Assembly (NCBI RefSeq): GCF_000970345.1
Contig: NZ_LAQU01000002.1
Location: forward strand, 332,785 to 396,784
Direction of reading: 5' to 3'
Source of the DNA: Robbsia andropogonis
GTDB lineage: Bacteria; Pseudomonadota; Gammaproteobacteria; Burkholderiales; Burkholderiaceae
DNA: 64,000 bases
Shown piece by piece: positions 36,001 to 43,739 of this stretch (position 1 is its first letter; every line of letters begins with the position of its first letter). The position numbers were made by a program, and so were the translations under genes. Under the pieces are notes generated by a model. That model saw only the letters and a list, made by a program, of their open reading frames with translations. It was not told the DNA's origin and did no database searches.

Positions 36001-37033
36001 GACGCCGGTGCAATTGACGGGTTCGACGCTGGGTACCGACATATACAGCAGCAGTCAGTTCGGCGGCGGACCGGCAGCGGCTCAGGCGCAGCAGGCCGGC
36101 ACCGTTGCCGCCCCTGGCGCGCAGACGGCGTATGGCGTGGGCCTGGGCGTGGGTTACGAGACACGGAACTGGACGGCAGACATCGGCACGACGCCGATCG
36201 GTTTCCGCTACAGCAACGTGGTTGGGGGTGCCACGTACCGTAACGCCATCGATCCGGGGCAGGGCGGCTGGTACAACGTGGGCCTGTCGCGCCGCGCCGT
36301 GACCGAAACCATTACCTCTTTCGCCGGCTCCCACGATACGCGGACGGGCTTGAGCTGGGGTGGGGTCACGTCTACCGCGCTGCATGGGTCGATTGGCCTC
36401 GATGTCGACGATTACGGGCTGTATGGCTATGGTTCGTTGAAATATCTGGACGGGCACAATGTCCAGTCGAATACCGGGGCGGAAGTGGGCGGTGGTGCTT
36501 ACTGGTATTTCTATCGCACCCCGAATGCGATGCTGACCGCCGGTGTCAACCTGAGCGGCGAGTTCTACGATCACAACGAGAACAACTTCACGTTCGGCAA
36601 TGGCGGCTATTTCAGTCCGCAGCGCTACTATGCCTTCAGCATCCCGGTCACGTGGGCGCAGCGCTCCGATCGCTGGACGTACAAGTTGCAAGGGTCGGCC
36701 GGGTTGCAGACCTTCCATCAGGACAGCGCACCGTATTTCCCGACCAATGCCGCCTTGCAATCCTCGGCGGTCACGGCGGCGTCTGCGATCGGCCTGACCG
36801 ACGGCGCGGTTCATCCTGCACAGTCTTCGAGCGGATTCGCCTACAACCTGCTGGCGACGGCGGAATACCGCTTTACACACCGGTTGACCGGCGGCGCCAG
36901 TGTGGGAGCGAACAACTCGTCAAGCTATAAGCAGTGGGTGGCCGGCATTTACGTCCGATACAACTTCGCGCCGCAGACCAAGGCCTTGGCCATGCCGCTC
37001 GTTCCCTACCAATCGCATTACAACGATCAATAG
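33005..37033 (+). CDS. bcsC: Cellulose synthase operon outer-membrane protein C
   Basis: A 1342-residue protein with a signal peptide (ILGMLIGSVSHPGWAQ), many TPR repeats over about residues 30-840, an Ala/Ser/Pro-rich linker (about 845-950) and a C-terminal BCSC_C beta-barrel from about residue 955 (EIRAGVFVTSNNGTPGTSKM). TPR modules span the periplasm and the barrel exports cellulose. The ATG at 33005 is chosen because it gives the signal peptide. An intrinsic-terminator-like hairpin follows at once, which could lower expression of the modification genes downstream. Confidence 0.95.
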   Translation: MQVSRSQAAILGMLIGSVSHPGWAQEATSNMLLEQGRYWQAHDKPDLAAQSWSKLLLTDPDQPEGLYGLGVIAVNKKQFPAAKDYLAKLRAAAPNSRFVPLLEQDLRLAVEPGKSLLAKARQHAQDAVNQNDLKALAAAIGEYDQALGGKTPQGVVAREYYTYLGYTDGGTDKAIQGLKRLNGETPNDPYVLLPLAQHMVRDERDRPTGVALLEKLAKRQDIGGAATEAWRSVLTWVPPTPQNRSWFEDYLKLHPEDEDIRRQMISPRPGLANTPPVPVMDPRLTRGFAAFKAGDITTAEQLFSEVLRDKPNNTDALGGLGLVRMQQGDLVQAQALLSRAASHPGAGGNWDKPLNSARYWLLVNQAEGAQNLGDYATARREIDQALRLDPTEPGGLNASGRLYAAQGNMKQAETVFRGVLAAHPDNREAVTGLIDILAQTGRADEAQKLVDGMTPAQQAGIGGLDRLRSAVASGRADAAARRGDLAGAQKILEDAQRADPDNPWLRLELARYDLKQGRPDAARQLVDSLVAANPDNPDALYASALLAMQMADWTRAQDTMARIPASARTPNMVATAQLIDFQAVVARASQAARDGDLEGARNMLSRLEPAAGKDPARVGALAEAYIDAGNVPRAMSLMRGMMPNGLEDSGPDVQLAYASLMLKAGQNVQAKDALGTLAGETLTADQRQRLDDLNYLYAVRLADQQRQQGDLADAYDTLAPILAKRPNDALALAALARMYAADGQYGQALSLYQKAAANDPENPGLQLGVAMAAVQAGKNNIADEALRSALAKAPNDPDVLAGAARVYVMQGNFRQGETLLESAISIKEKRLGASAQPTQLADNHVAGNPFLHARDRHRLAPRDDSQPAATAFAAQPATRDGGYAGSDTVSAASSGDPSAVARGWSSSRPSALPSVAGTPIGTQAPLDTVAANASQDDASSLDGMRRDLADLKSDNAPEIRAGVFVTSNNGTPGTSKMTNVQEPLEGIVPFGNGKLSVRVTPVQLTGSTLGTDIYSSSQFGGGPAAAQAQQAGTVAAPGAQTAYGVGLGVGYETRNWTADIGTTPIGFRYSNVVGGATYRNAIDPGQGGWYNVGLSRRAVTETITSFAGSHDTRTGLSWGGVTSTALHGSIGLDVDDYGLYGYGSLKYLDGHNVQSNTGAEVGGGAYWYFYRTPNAMLTAGVNLSGEFYDHNENNFTFGNGGYFSPQRYYAFSIPVTWAQRSDRWTYKLQGSAGLQTFHQDSAPYFPTNAALQSSAVTAASAIGLTDGAVHPAQSSSGFAYNLLATAEYRFTHRLTGGASVGANNSSSYKQWVAGIYVRYNFAPQTKALAMPLVPYQSHYNDQ

Positions 37034-37034
37034 C

Positions 37035-37061
37035 ACGACCGAACGGATATCGGTCGTTTTT
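37035..37061 (+). terminator. Terminator/attenuator after bcsC
   Basis: ACGACCGA (37035-37042) pairs perfectly with TCGGTCGT (37050-37057) around a seven-base loop, followed at once by a T-run to 37061. It lies one base after the bcsC stop codon and 17 bp before the next gene. It should terminate some transcripts between the synthase and modification halves of the operon. Confidence 0.72.
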
Positions 37062-37077
37062 GAGGAGTAGAGGTTCC

Positions 37078-37740
37078 ATGCTTGCTTCCGTACTCGCCGG
37101 TCTTAGCATCGTGATGATAGGCGATAGCCATTTGAGCGAACCCGGCTATCTTATTGACACGCTGCAAGACCAATTGATCGCCGCGGGTGCGCAGGTGCAC
37201 ACCTATGGCGTCTGCGGCAGCACACCCGGCGATTGGGTCAAGTCCGTCCAAGGCACGTGCGGTGGTGCCGAGCGTAACGGCAAGGGACCGATCGTCATCC
37301 ATCACAACGCGAAGACCCAGCCGGTCGACCAATTGGTTGCCACAAACAAGGCCGACCTCGTCATCATCGTCGAAGGCGATACGATCGGCGGCTATGGCAA
37401 GGACGACTTTGCAAAGGCCTGGGCCTGGCAACAGGTCACGGCGCTGACGCAGAACCTTGCCGCGCACAAGACGGCGTGTGTCTGGGTCGGTCCCGTCTGG
37501 GGGACTGAAGGCGGCAAATACCAGAAGACGTTCGGCCGTGTGAAGTTGTTGTCGTCGTTTCTGGCCTCCAATGTGGCGCCTTGTTCGTATATCGATTCGC
37601 TGACATTCTCGAGACCTGGCGAGTGGGCGACCGTGGATGGCCAGCATCTGACCACCACCGGCTACAAGTATTGGGGCAACGACATCATGAAAGCGCTGGT
37701 GAAGCTGCCGGTTGTTCAGCAAGGTAAGGCGTCGCGTTAA
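37078..37740 (+). CDS. SGNH-fold protein, copy 1 (cellulose modification)
   Basis: A 220-residue SGNH/GDSL-like hydrolase. The nucleophile block is MIGDSHLSEPG (Ser 17), and the catalytic His lies in VDGQHLTTTG (His 190). YGVCGSTPGDW and IIVEGDTIGGY are blocks II-III-like. It has a short hydrophobic start (MLASVLAGLSIVM) but no clear signal peptide. In acetylated-cellulose (Wss/BcsX) clusters, such a protein is needed for acetylation together with the AlgF/I/J proteins that follow here. The ATG at 37078 has GAGGAG and AGAGG upstream. A sister gene follows. Confidence 0.8.
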   Translation: MLASVLAGLSIVMIGDSHLSEPGYLIDTLQDQLIAAGAQVHTYGVCGSTPGDWVKSVQGTCGGAERNGKGPIVIHHNAKTQPVDQLVATNKADLVIIVEGDTIGGYGKDDFAKAWAWQQVTALTQNLAAHKTACVWVGPVWGTEGGKYQKTFGRVKLLSSFLASNVAPCSYIDSLTFSRPGEWATVDGQHLTTTGYKYWGNDIMKALVKLPVVQQGKASR

Positions 37741-37877
37741 ACGCGCACCGTGCCGATGTATCGGTTTGACCGGTTGAGTGTGCGTCGTGACCGGTATTCG
37801 CAACGTGCTGTGTGAAAGGACCTGGGGCCTGCCCCGATTAATTTGATTTTCCGGGCTTTCCGGATGTGGAGTGTTTC

Positions 37878-38546
37878 GTGCCTGCTGCAGCGTCCGCCTT
37901 GTTAGGCCTTTCCGTGTTGGTCATTGGTGAAAGCCATCTGACGTTGAACAATCATTTGCGCGAGCCTTTGATACAGGCTTTGCAGGCGCATGGCGCCGCG
38001 CATGTGCATGTGATCGGTGCCTGTGGGGCGAGTCCGGCCCGCTGGTTGAAGACCACGCAAGTGGATTGCGGTGCCGATCAGGTCGACAAACGTCCTGCCA
38101 CGGTGTTGGGCAAGGAAGCGCATACCACGCCGATCACGGATCTGATCAAGGCTGACAAGCCTGATGTGGTCGTCGTGATCGAAGGCGACACGATGGGCTC
38201 GTACGACAAACCGGTCTTCCCGAAGGCGTGGGCGTGGCAGGAAGTGACAGGTCTGACGAAAGCCATTGCTGACACGCATACCGCTTGCGTCTGGGTTGGA
38301 CCGGGCTGGGGCGGTAATGCGGGACAATTCGCCAAGTCCGACGCTAGGGTCAAGGAACTGTCCGCCTTCCTGGCGAACAATGTCGCGCCTTGCTCGTATA
38401 TCGATTCGACAACCTTCGCGCGACCTGGTCAATGGCAGACATTGGACGGCGAACATTACACCCAACTGGGTTACGTTTCCTGGGGCAAGGCCATCGTCAA
38501 TGCCATGGGCTCCGCTCCCGCGATTACCAGCCTGAAAAAGAAATGA
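37878..38546 (+). CDS. SGNH-fold protein, copy 2 (cellulose modification)
   Basis: A 222-residue paralogue of the previous gene. It keeps the nucleophile Ser 19 within IGESHL, with GES instead of GDS, and the His of LDGEHYTQLG (His 193). ACVWVGPGWGG and NVAPCSYIDS match the first copy closely, including the cysteine pattern. The GTG at 37878 is used because GGAG lies six bases before it and it matches the start of copy 1. Its stop codon overlaps the next ATG (ATGA). The pair may act on different acyl donors or acceptors, or form a heteromer. Confidence 0.8.
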   Translation: MPAAASALLGLSVLVIGESHLTLNNHLREPLIQALQAHGAAHVHVIGACGASPARWLKTTQVDCGADQVDKRPATVLGKEAHTTPITDLIKADKPDVVVVIEGDTMGSYDKPVFPKAWAWQEVTGLTKAIADTHTACVWVGPGWGGNAGQFAKSDARVKELSAFLANNVAPCSYIDSTTFARPGQWQTLDGEHYTQLGYVSWGKAIVNAMGSAPAITSLKKK

Positions 38547-39235
38547 CACCGATATTCTCCCGCTTCTTCCTGTCCGCCCTGGCTTTGACCTTGCCGGGTC
38601 TGTTCGTGGGGTCAGCCTTTGCAGCCGATATCCCTTTATACCCAACCGGTCCTGCTGAAGATTCGTCGTTCGTGCGGTTCGTCTCCGGTGCATCGCAGCC
38701 GGTGGAGGTGACCGCCTCGGGATCGAAGGCCCGGTTGACGCTCGATGAAAAGGGTCCGACCAGTCCGTTCTTCGCCATTGCCGCCGGCAAGCCGATCAAG
38801 GGGACGTTGCGCGGCGATGGCGCGCACCAGGACGTGTCGGCCACGGTGCAGCCTGGCGAATTTGTCAGCATTGTCGCGCTCGACGGTACAGCCAAAGGCG
38901 CGCTGCGAGTGGTGACGGTGCGGGAGAAACCGGATGACTTTAACGCGTTGAAAGCGTCGGTCGCTTTTTACAACCTTGACGCGCACTGCACCAAGCCCGC
39001 GTTGAAGTTGGCCGGTCGTGACATCGTGCTGCTCGATGGCGTGCCGGTAGGCCAGAGCAAGCGGCGCCAGGTGAATCCGGTGGCGTTGACGGTGCAATTG
39101 GCGTGTGGTGGTCAATCGGTGGGCCAGCCCCTGAGTTTGGGCACGCTTGTCGCCGGACAGCGGTACACGGTGTTTCTCGTACCATCCGGGACGCATTCAC
39201 GCGTCTTTTTCGCGAATGACGCGGTTGCGCACTAA
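38543..39235 (+). CDS. AlgF-like O-acetylation protein (WssG-like)
   Basis: A 230-residue periplasmic protein with a signal peptide (SRFFLSALALTLPGLFVGSAFA). The conserved AlgF start, DIPLYPTGPAEDSSFVRF, follows directly. AlgF binds alginate acetylation partners; its homologue WssG serves acetylated cellulose in Pseudomonas. The gene overlaps the upstream SGNH gene, so the two are coupled. A long hairpin (39285-39339) separates it from the MBOAT gene. It likely receives acetyl groups passed through the MBOAT protein. Confidence 0.85.
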   Translation: MTPIFSRFFLSALALTLPGLFVGSAFAADIPLYPTGPAEDSSFVRFVSGASQPVEVTASGSKARLTLDEKGPTSPFFAIAAGKPIKGTLRGDGAHQDVSATVQPGEFVSIVALDGTAKGALRVVTVREKPDDFNALKASVAFYNLDAHCTKPALKLAGRDIVLLDGVPVGQSKRRQVNPVALTVQLACGGQSVGQPLSLGTLVAGQRYTVFLVPSGTHSRVFFANDAVAH

Positions 39236-39284
39236 ATGCGGTTATCGCGTCTTTCCTTGCACTGACGCGATTCGCCGCCCACGC

Positions 39285-39339
39285 CACACCACGCGCCCCT
39301 CACGGCCGTGACGACCATGAGAGGGGAGCGCGTGGTGTG
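39285..39339. other. Long inverted repeat between algF-like and MBOAT genes
   Basis: CACACCACGCGC (39285-39296) pairs perfectly with GCGCGTGGTGTG (39328-39339); the stem continues with CCCTC/GAGGG after a two-base bulge. The 19-base loop includes the palindrome CACGGCCGTG. No T-run follows. It may affect messenger RNA stability or processing between the two genes. Confidence 0.5.
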
Positions 39340-39388
39340 AGCGGTAAGGACACATCGGTTCAGCTCCACCTTGCTCTGAGAACCCTGC

Positions 39389-40801
39389 ATGGTTTTTGCG
39401 TCCCTGGAATTCCTGACGCTCTTTCTGCCGGCCTTCCTCGCGATCTATGTCGCGTCGCCGGCACGTTGGCGTAATGGCGTGCTGCTGTTTTGCAGCTGGT
39501 TCTTCTATGCTTGGTGGAGCCCGGTGTTCCTGCTGCTGTTCATTGCACTGACGTTCTGGGGCTGGCTCGGCGGCATGGTGATCGACAGGGCGTCTACCCC
39601 GCGTGCCCGCAGCCGCTGGCTGGCCTTCTTCATCGCCGTGAACGTCTTGCTGCTGTGCTGGTACAAGTACGCCAATATCGTGGTCACAAGCCTAGACAGC
39701 GTGCTGTTCCGGGGCCATGACGGCGCGCTCCCCTGGACGCATGTGGCGCTGCCTATCGGGCTGTCGTTCATCGTTCTGCAATCGATCTCCTATTTGATCG
39801 ACGTGCAGCGCGGAACGGTGCCTGCGGATCGCAGTGTGATCCGATATGGTGCCTATCAAGGAATGTTCGTGCATCTGATTGCCGGACCAATCATCCGGTA
39901 TGCATGGGTCAAGCGCGAATTGGCCTCGCGTACCGTCGACTGGGATGGGTTTACTGCCGGCGCACGCCGATTGATGATCGGCATAAGCATGAAGGTACTC
40001 GTGGCCGACACGTTGTCACCGATTGTCGACGTGGTCTTTTCAATGCACACGCCAACGATGGCCGATGCCTGGATCGGCGGTGGTTTCTACACGTTGCAGT
40101 TGTTCTTTGACTTCGCCGGCTATAGTGCGATGGCAATCGGCCTCGGGCAGATGTTGGGCTTTCGCTTTCCCGAAAACTTCAATCATCCCTACCTCGCCAG
40201 CAGTATCCAGGACTTCTGGCGTCGCTGGCATTTGTCGTTGTCGAGCTGGATTCGGGACTATCTGTATATACCCCTGGGCGGCAGTCGTCACGGGGAATGG
40301 CAGGCGTGCCGAAATCTCTTGCTGACAATGGCGATCGCCGGTCTGTGGCACGGCGGAGATAGCTGGAATTTCCTCATGTGGGGCGTGGCCCACGGCGTGG
40401 CATTGATCGTGGCACGCCTTTGGCGTGGTAACGACATGCCGACCTTGCCCGACTGGCTCTCCCATGGGCTGACGATGCTGTTCGTGATGCTGGCGTGGAC
40501 CTTGTTCCGAGCTGTAGGTTTTGACGCCGCGCTTGCCATGTACCGCGGTCAGTTCGGTCTGAATGGTATCGGTTTGAGCGATGCGCTGCGTGTGCAATTG
40601 CGGCCCGCGCACTTCCTCGCGGCGGCCCTCGGCATTGTCTGTGTGCTTTTCCCGCTGTGGCAACGCCGATGGGATGCATTCGGCAGCAGCACCACCACGC
40701 AGCGTGTGTGGCGAGAGGTATGGCCGCTTGCCGGTTTTCTTCTTTCGTTCGGGCTGATCGTCGCGCGCGGCGCGGTGCCCTTCCTCTACTTTCAGTTCTG
40801 A
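39389..40801 (+). CDS. MBOAT-family acetyltransferase (AlgI/WssH-like)
   Basis: A 470-residue polytopic membrane protein of the MBOAT family. The catalytic His lies in GLWHGGDSWNFLMWG (His 321). LQLFFDFAGYSAMAIGLGQM, FRFPENFNHPYLASSIQDFWRRWHLSL and WIRDYLYIPLGGSR are AlgI hallmarks. It moves acetyl groups across the inner membrane for O-acetylation of an exported polysaccharide, here probably cellulose. The ATG at 39389 opens the first membrane helix. The AlgJ-like gene follows 9 bp later. Confidence 0.94.
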   Translation: MVFASLEFLTLFLPAFLAIYVASPARWRNGVLLFCSWFFYAWWSPVFLLLFIALTFWGWLGGMVIDRASTPRARSRWLAFFIAVNVLLLCWYKYANIVVTSLDSVLFRGHDGALPWTHVALPIGLSFIVLQSISYLIDVQRGTVPADRSVIRYGAYQGMFVHLIAGPIIRYAWVKRELASRTVDWDGFTAGARRLMIGISMKVLVADTLSPIVDVVFSMHTPTMADAWIGGGFYTLQLFFDFAGYSAMAIGLGQMLGFRFPENFNHPYLASSIQDFWRRWHLSLSSWIRDYLYIPLGGSRHGEWQACRNLLLTMAIAGLWHGGDSWNFLMWGVAHGVALIVARLWRGNDMPTLPDWLSHGLTMLFVMLAWTLFRAVGFDAALAMYRGQFGLNGIGLSDALRVQLRPAHFLAAALGIVCVLFPLWQRRWDAFGSSTTTQRVWREVWPLAGFLLSFGLIVARGAVPFLYFQF

Positions 40802-40810
40802 GCCGACGCC

Positions 40811-41986
40811 ATGGCAGATCCTCAGCCGCTCCCGCAACGTCCTGCCACCGCTGCCGGCAAGGTCGTGGCCGTGATCCTGATGGGCTTCCTGTTTGTCGGC
40901 CTGGTGAGCAATATCTGGTTCGCGTCGACAACCGGATCACTGTTGCCGCAAGCGGTGACCCGGACGGGTATCCTCGATGGCACCGTTTCGAAGGAACTCG
41001 CGAGCCGCATGGCAGATACGCCCATCGGCGCCAATGCCGCGCGGATACAACGCGCGCTCGGTTGGCTGACGATCCACGACCTGGGTCCACGCGTACGACA
41101 AGGTTGCCCAGGTTGGTTGTTCCTGCGAGACGAGTTGACCGTTCATGCCGACGCCGACAGTCACCTTATCCGCCGCGCCATGACGGTCGCAGCTGTCGAG
41201 CATGCATTGGCAAGTCGCGGGATTGGATTGCTCGTTGTCGTGGTGCCCGATAAATCACGTATCGAATCGCGACATCTGTGCACGCTGGTTCGTCCGGCTT
41301 CCCTGGCGCCGCGTCTGGGTGAATGGACGTCCCGGCTGAAGGTGGCCGGAGTTCCTGTCGTCGACCTGGACACAACGTTGCGCCGCGTGCCCGGTGACGC
41401 TTTTTTCCGGACCGACACGCACTGGACACAAAACGGTGCGGGTGCCGCGGCCCGGGACGTCGCGGCGCGTATCAAGGCCCTGGGCGTGACGCTGGGTGCA
41501 AGCAAGCCCGGCTATCGGATCGTGGACCAGCCCCCCGCGCGACGGCCGGGCGATCTGGTGCGCCTGGCCGGGCTGGACGATTTGCCCCTGTCCTGGCAAC
41601 CCGCCCCGGAGACGGTATCCCGCCGCGACTATGTATATGAAGCGCGAGCCGCATCAACGGCCGATGACTTGTTTGGTGACGCGGACTTGCCCGACATCGC
41701 CGTCGTCGGCACGTCGTATTCGACGACATCCGACTTCATACCGCAGTTGGCCCTGGCTCTCGGGAGTGGCGTTGGCAATTTCGCCCACGAGGGCGCAAAA
41801 TTCGGCGGTGCGGCGCGGGCCTATTTCGCGAGCCCGGCGTTTGCCCAGACACCGCCGAAACTCGTTGTCTGGGAGTTGGATGAAAGGGATCTACAGTCGC
41901 CACTCGAGGCGGACGATGCCGTTGTCGTACCGCGTTTCGGCGCGAATGGAACAGGGATGCCGCATGCCAAATCGACCGCGCCGTAA
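40811..41986 (+). CDS. AlgJ/AlgX-like acetyltransferase (WssI-like)
   Basis: A 391-residue protein with an N-terminal membrane anchor (VVAVILMGFLFVGLVSNIWF) and a periplasmic SGNH-like catalytic domain. The family motifs are TDTHWTQ (Asp 202, His 204) and the nucleophile GTSYST (Ser 302); VVVVPDKSRIES is also typical. It transfers acetyl to the polymer in the periplasm. It follows the MBOAT gene and overlaps the GH44 gene by 23 bases. It completes a full AlgF/I/J-type set in the cellulose operon. Confidence 0.9.
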   Translation: MADPQPLPQRPATAAGKVVAVILMGFLFVGLVSNIWFASTTGSLLPQAVTRTGILDGTVSKELASRMADTPIGANAARIQRALGWLTIHDLGPRVRQGCPGWLFLRDELTVHADADSHLIRRAMTVAAVEHALASRGIGLLVVVVPDKSRIESRHLCTLVRPASLAPRLGEWTSRLKVAGVPVVDLDTTLRRVPGDAFFRTDTHWTQNGAGAAARDVAARIKALGVTLGASKPGYRIVDQPPARRPGDLVRLAGLDDLPLSWQPAPETVSRRDYVYEARAASTADDLFGDADLPDIAVVGTSYSTTSDFIPQLALALGSGVGNFAHEGAKFGGAARAYFASPAFAQTPPKLVVWELDERDLQSPLEADDAVVVPRFGANGTGMPHAKSTAP

Positions 41987-43625
41987 ACCACGACCGTTAT
42001 GGATGGCGTTGCTCGCGACGTGCGTGACGGCGTCGGTGCCCGCAGTGCCCGCTGCCCCGCTACCGGTCATCATCACCATTGATGCAGGAGCCAATCGTCG
42101 TCCCATCAGCCCGTTGATCTATGGCTTGAGTTTTGCTACCCCGGACGTGCTGCGGGACTTACGGGCGCCGATCAATCGCTCGGGCGGCAATAGTGCGTCG
42201 ACGTACAATTGGCGGATCGACGCGCGTAACACCGGGCTGGATTGGTTTTTCGAAAGCGTGCCAATCGATTCGAACGAGGCGCATCAGTACGACGCGCGGT
42301 TTATTAGCGACACCCGTGCGGGTCGTGCGATACCGATGTTGACCATCCCAATGGTCGGCAGGGTGGCCAAACTCGATAAGGACGGCAAGCCGCTGGCGAG
42401 TTTCTCGGTGGCGAAATACGGCGCGCAGAAAGCGGCCGACGTCAATGGTTTCGCCGATGCAGGCAACGGTATCGCGCCTGACGGCACGCTGATCAAAAAC
42501 GATCCAGATGATGCATCGGTCGTCGATGCCCCGGAAAACGAGCAGCAGCGCGTCACACATCTCGTGCAGACGTTCGGACGTGCTGGTGCGGCCAACGCCC
42601 GGTATTACGTGATGGACAACGAGCCCAGTCTCTGGCACATGAATCACCGTGATATGCATCCAGACGGTGCGCACGCGAGTGAGGTAGCGAAGAAGGTCGT
42701 TGCGTATTCCCGCGCGGTGAAGGCGGCCGACGCCGGTGCGCGCGTCGTGGCGCCAGAGGAGTGGGGGTGGACCGGATTTCACCTCAGCGGCTTCGATCAG
42801 CAATATGCGGCCGCGCACGGCTTCAGTCATCTTCCGGACCGCGAACAAGAAACTGCTGGCATAGACTACGTTCCGTGGCTGCTGATGCAATGGAAGCAGG
42901 CCGGGCACCCGGTGGACGTGTTCAGCCTGCACTTCTATCCGCAGGAAGGCGAGTTCAACGAGAACAAGGGCGCCGCGGATGCCGATACGCCCACGGTCGA
43001 ATTGGCGCGAAACCGGTCCACGCGTGATTTATGGGATAGCAATTACAAGGACCCATCCTGGATCAACAGCGTGGTGGCCCTGATTCCGCTGATGCGGCAA
43101 TGGGTCGACACGTATTACTATCCCGGCACGCCGATCGCGCTGACCGAGTACAACTGGGGCGGCGCCACGACGATGAACGGCGCGACGGCGCAGGCCGACG
43201 TGTTGGGGATCTTTGGTCGTGAGGGGTTGGACATCGCCGTTCACTGGGGCGCGTTGACGCCGGACATGCCGGTCTACAAAGCGTTTAAACTATACCGGAA
43301 CTATGACGGACAGGGATCGGGATTCGGCGATATCAGCATTGCCGATGTGCAGCACAACCCGGATCAGGTATCGTCATTCGCGGCGTTGCGCGATCACGAT
43401 CGGGTGATGACCGTGATGGTCATCAACAAACAGCGCGGCATGGTGGCCGATGTCCTTATGCCCGTCAGCCACTTCGCGATCAGGGAAAAAGTGGCGGTGT
43501 GGCAACTCGCGAACAATGCTATCTCCCGCCTGGACGACATCAATGCGGTCGATGGTCAACTGCAACTGACGCTGCCTGCCCAGACTGTAACCCTGTTGGT
43601 ATTACAGGGGGCGGTAACGCGATGA
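41964..43625 (+). CDS. Glycoside hydrolase family 44 endoglucanase
   Basis: A 553-residue secreted enzyme with signal peptide (PLWMALLATCVTASVPAVPA). GH44 signatures are the start INRSGGNSASTYNW, acid/base MDNEPSLWHMN (Glu 220), EEWGWTG, and nucleophile LTEYNWGG (Glu 395). It has a TIM barrel plus a C-terminal beta domain (LPAQTVTLLVLQG). GH44 enzymes cut beta-1,4-glucans such as cellulose, xyloglucan or carboxymethylcellulose. It is last in the cellulose operon, overlapping the acetyltransferase gene. No GH8 BcsZ is present, so it may have that role, trimming or editing nascent, possibly acetylated, cellulose. Confidence 0.93.
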   Translation: MPNRPRRKPRPLWMALLATCVTASVPAVPAAPLPVIITIDAGANRRPISPLIYGLSFATPDVLRDLRAPINRSGGNSASTYNWRIDARNTGLDWFFESVPIDSNEAHQYDARFISDTRAGRAIPMLTIPMVGRVAKLDKDGKPLASFSVAKYGAQKAADVNGFADAGNGIAPDGTLIKNDPDDASVVDAPENEQQRVTHLVQTFGRAGAANARYYVMDNEPSLWHMNHRDMHPDGAHASEVAKKVVAYSRAVKAADAGARVVAPEEWGWTGFHLSGFDQQYAAAHGFSHLPDREQETAGIDYVPWLLMQWKQAGHPVDVFSLHFYPQEGEFNENKGAADADTPTVELARNRSTRDLWDSNYKDPSWINSVVALIPLMRQWVDTYYYPGTPIALTEYNWGGATTMNGATAQADVLGIFGREGLDIAVHWGALTPDMPVYKAFKLYRNYDGQGSGFGDISIADVQHNPDQVSSFAALRDHDRVMTVMVINKQRGMVADVLMPVSHFAIREKVAVWQLANNAISRLDDINAVDGQLQLTLPAQTVTLLVLQGAVTR

Positions 43626-43739
43626 CGGCACGACGCGTTGCCGCATCGTGCCATTTTGCCGGCAGCACGCCATACCTGAGGTCGTCTTCCGTTTCATCAT
43701 CAAGGCAGCGGTATCCACGACCCGGCGCATTTGTTTAGA

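Noticed and set aside
35825..36880. Minus-strand open frame of 351 codons
   Set aside because: Antisense to the bcsC barrel region.
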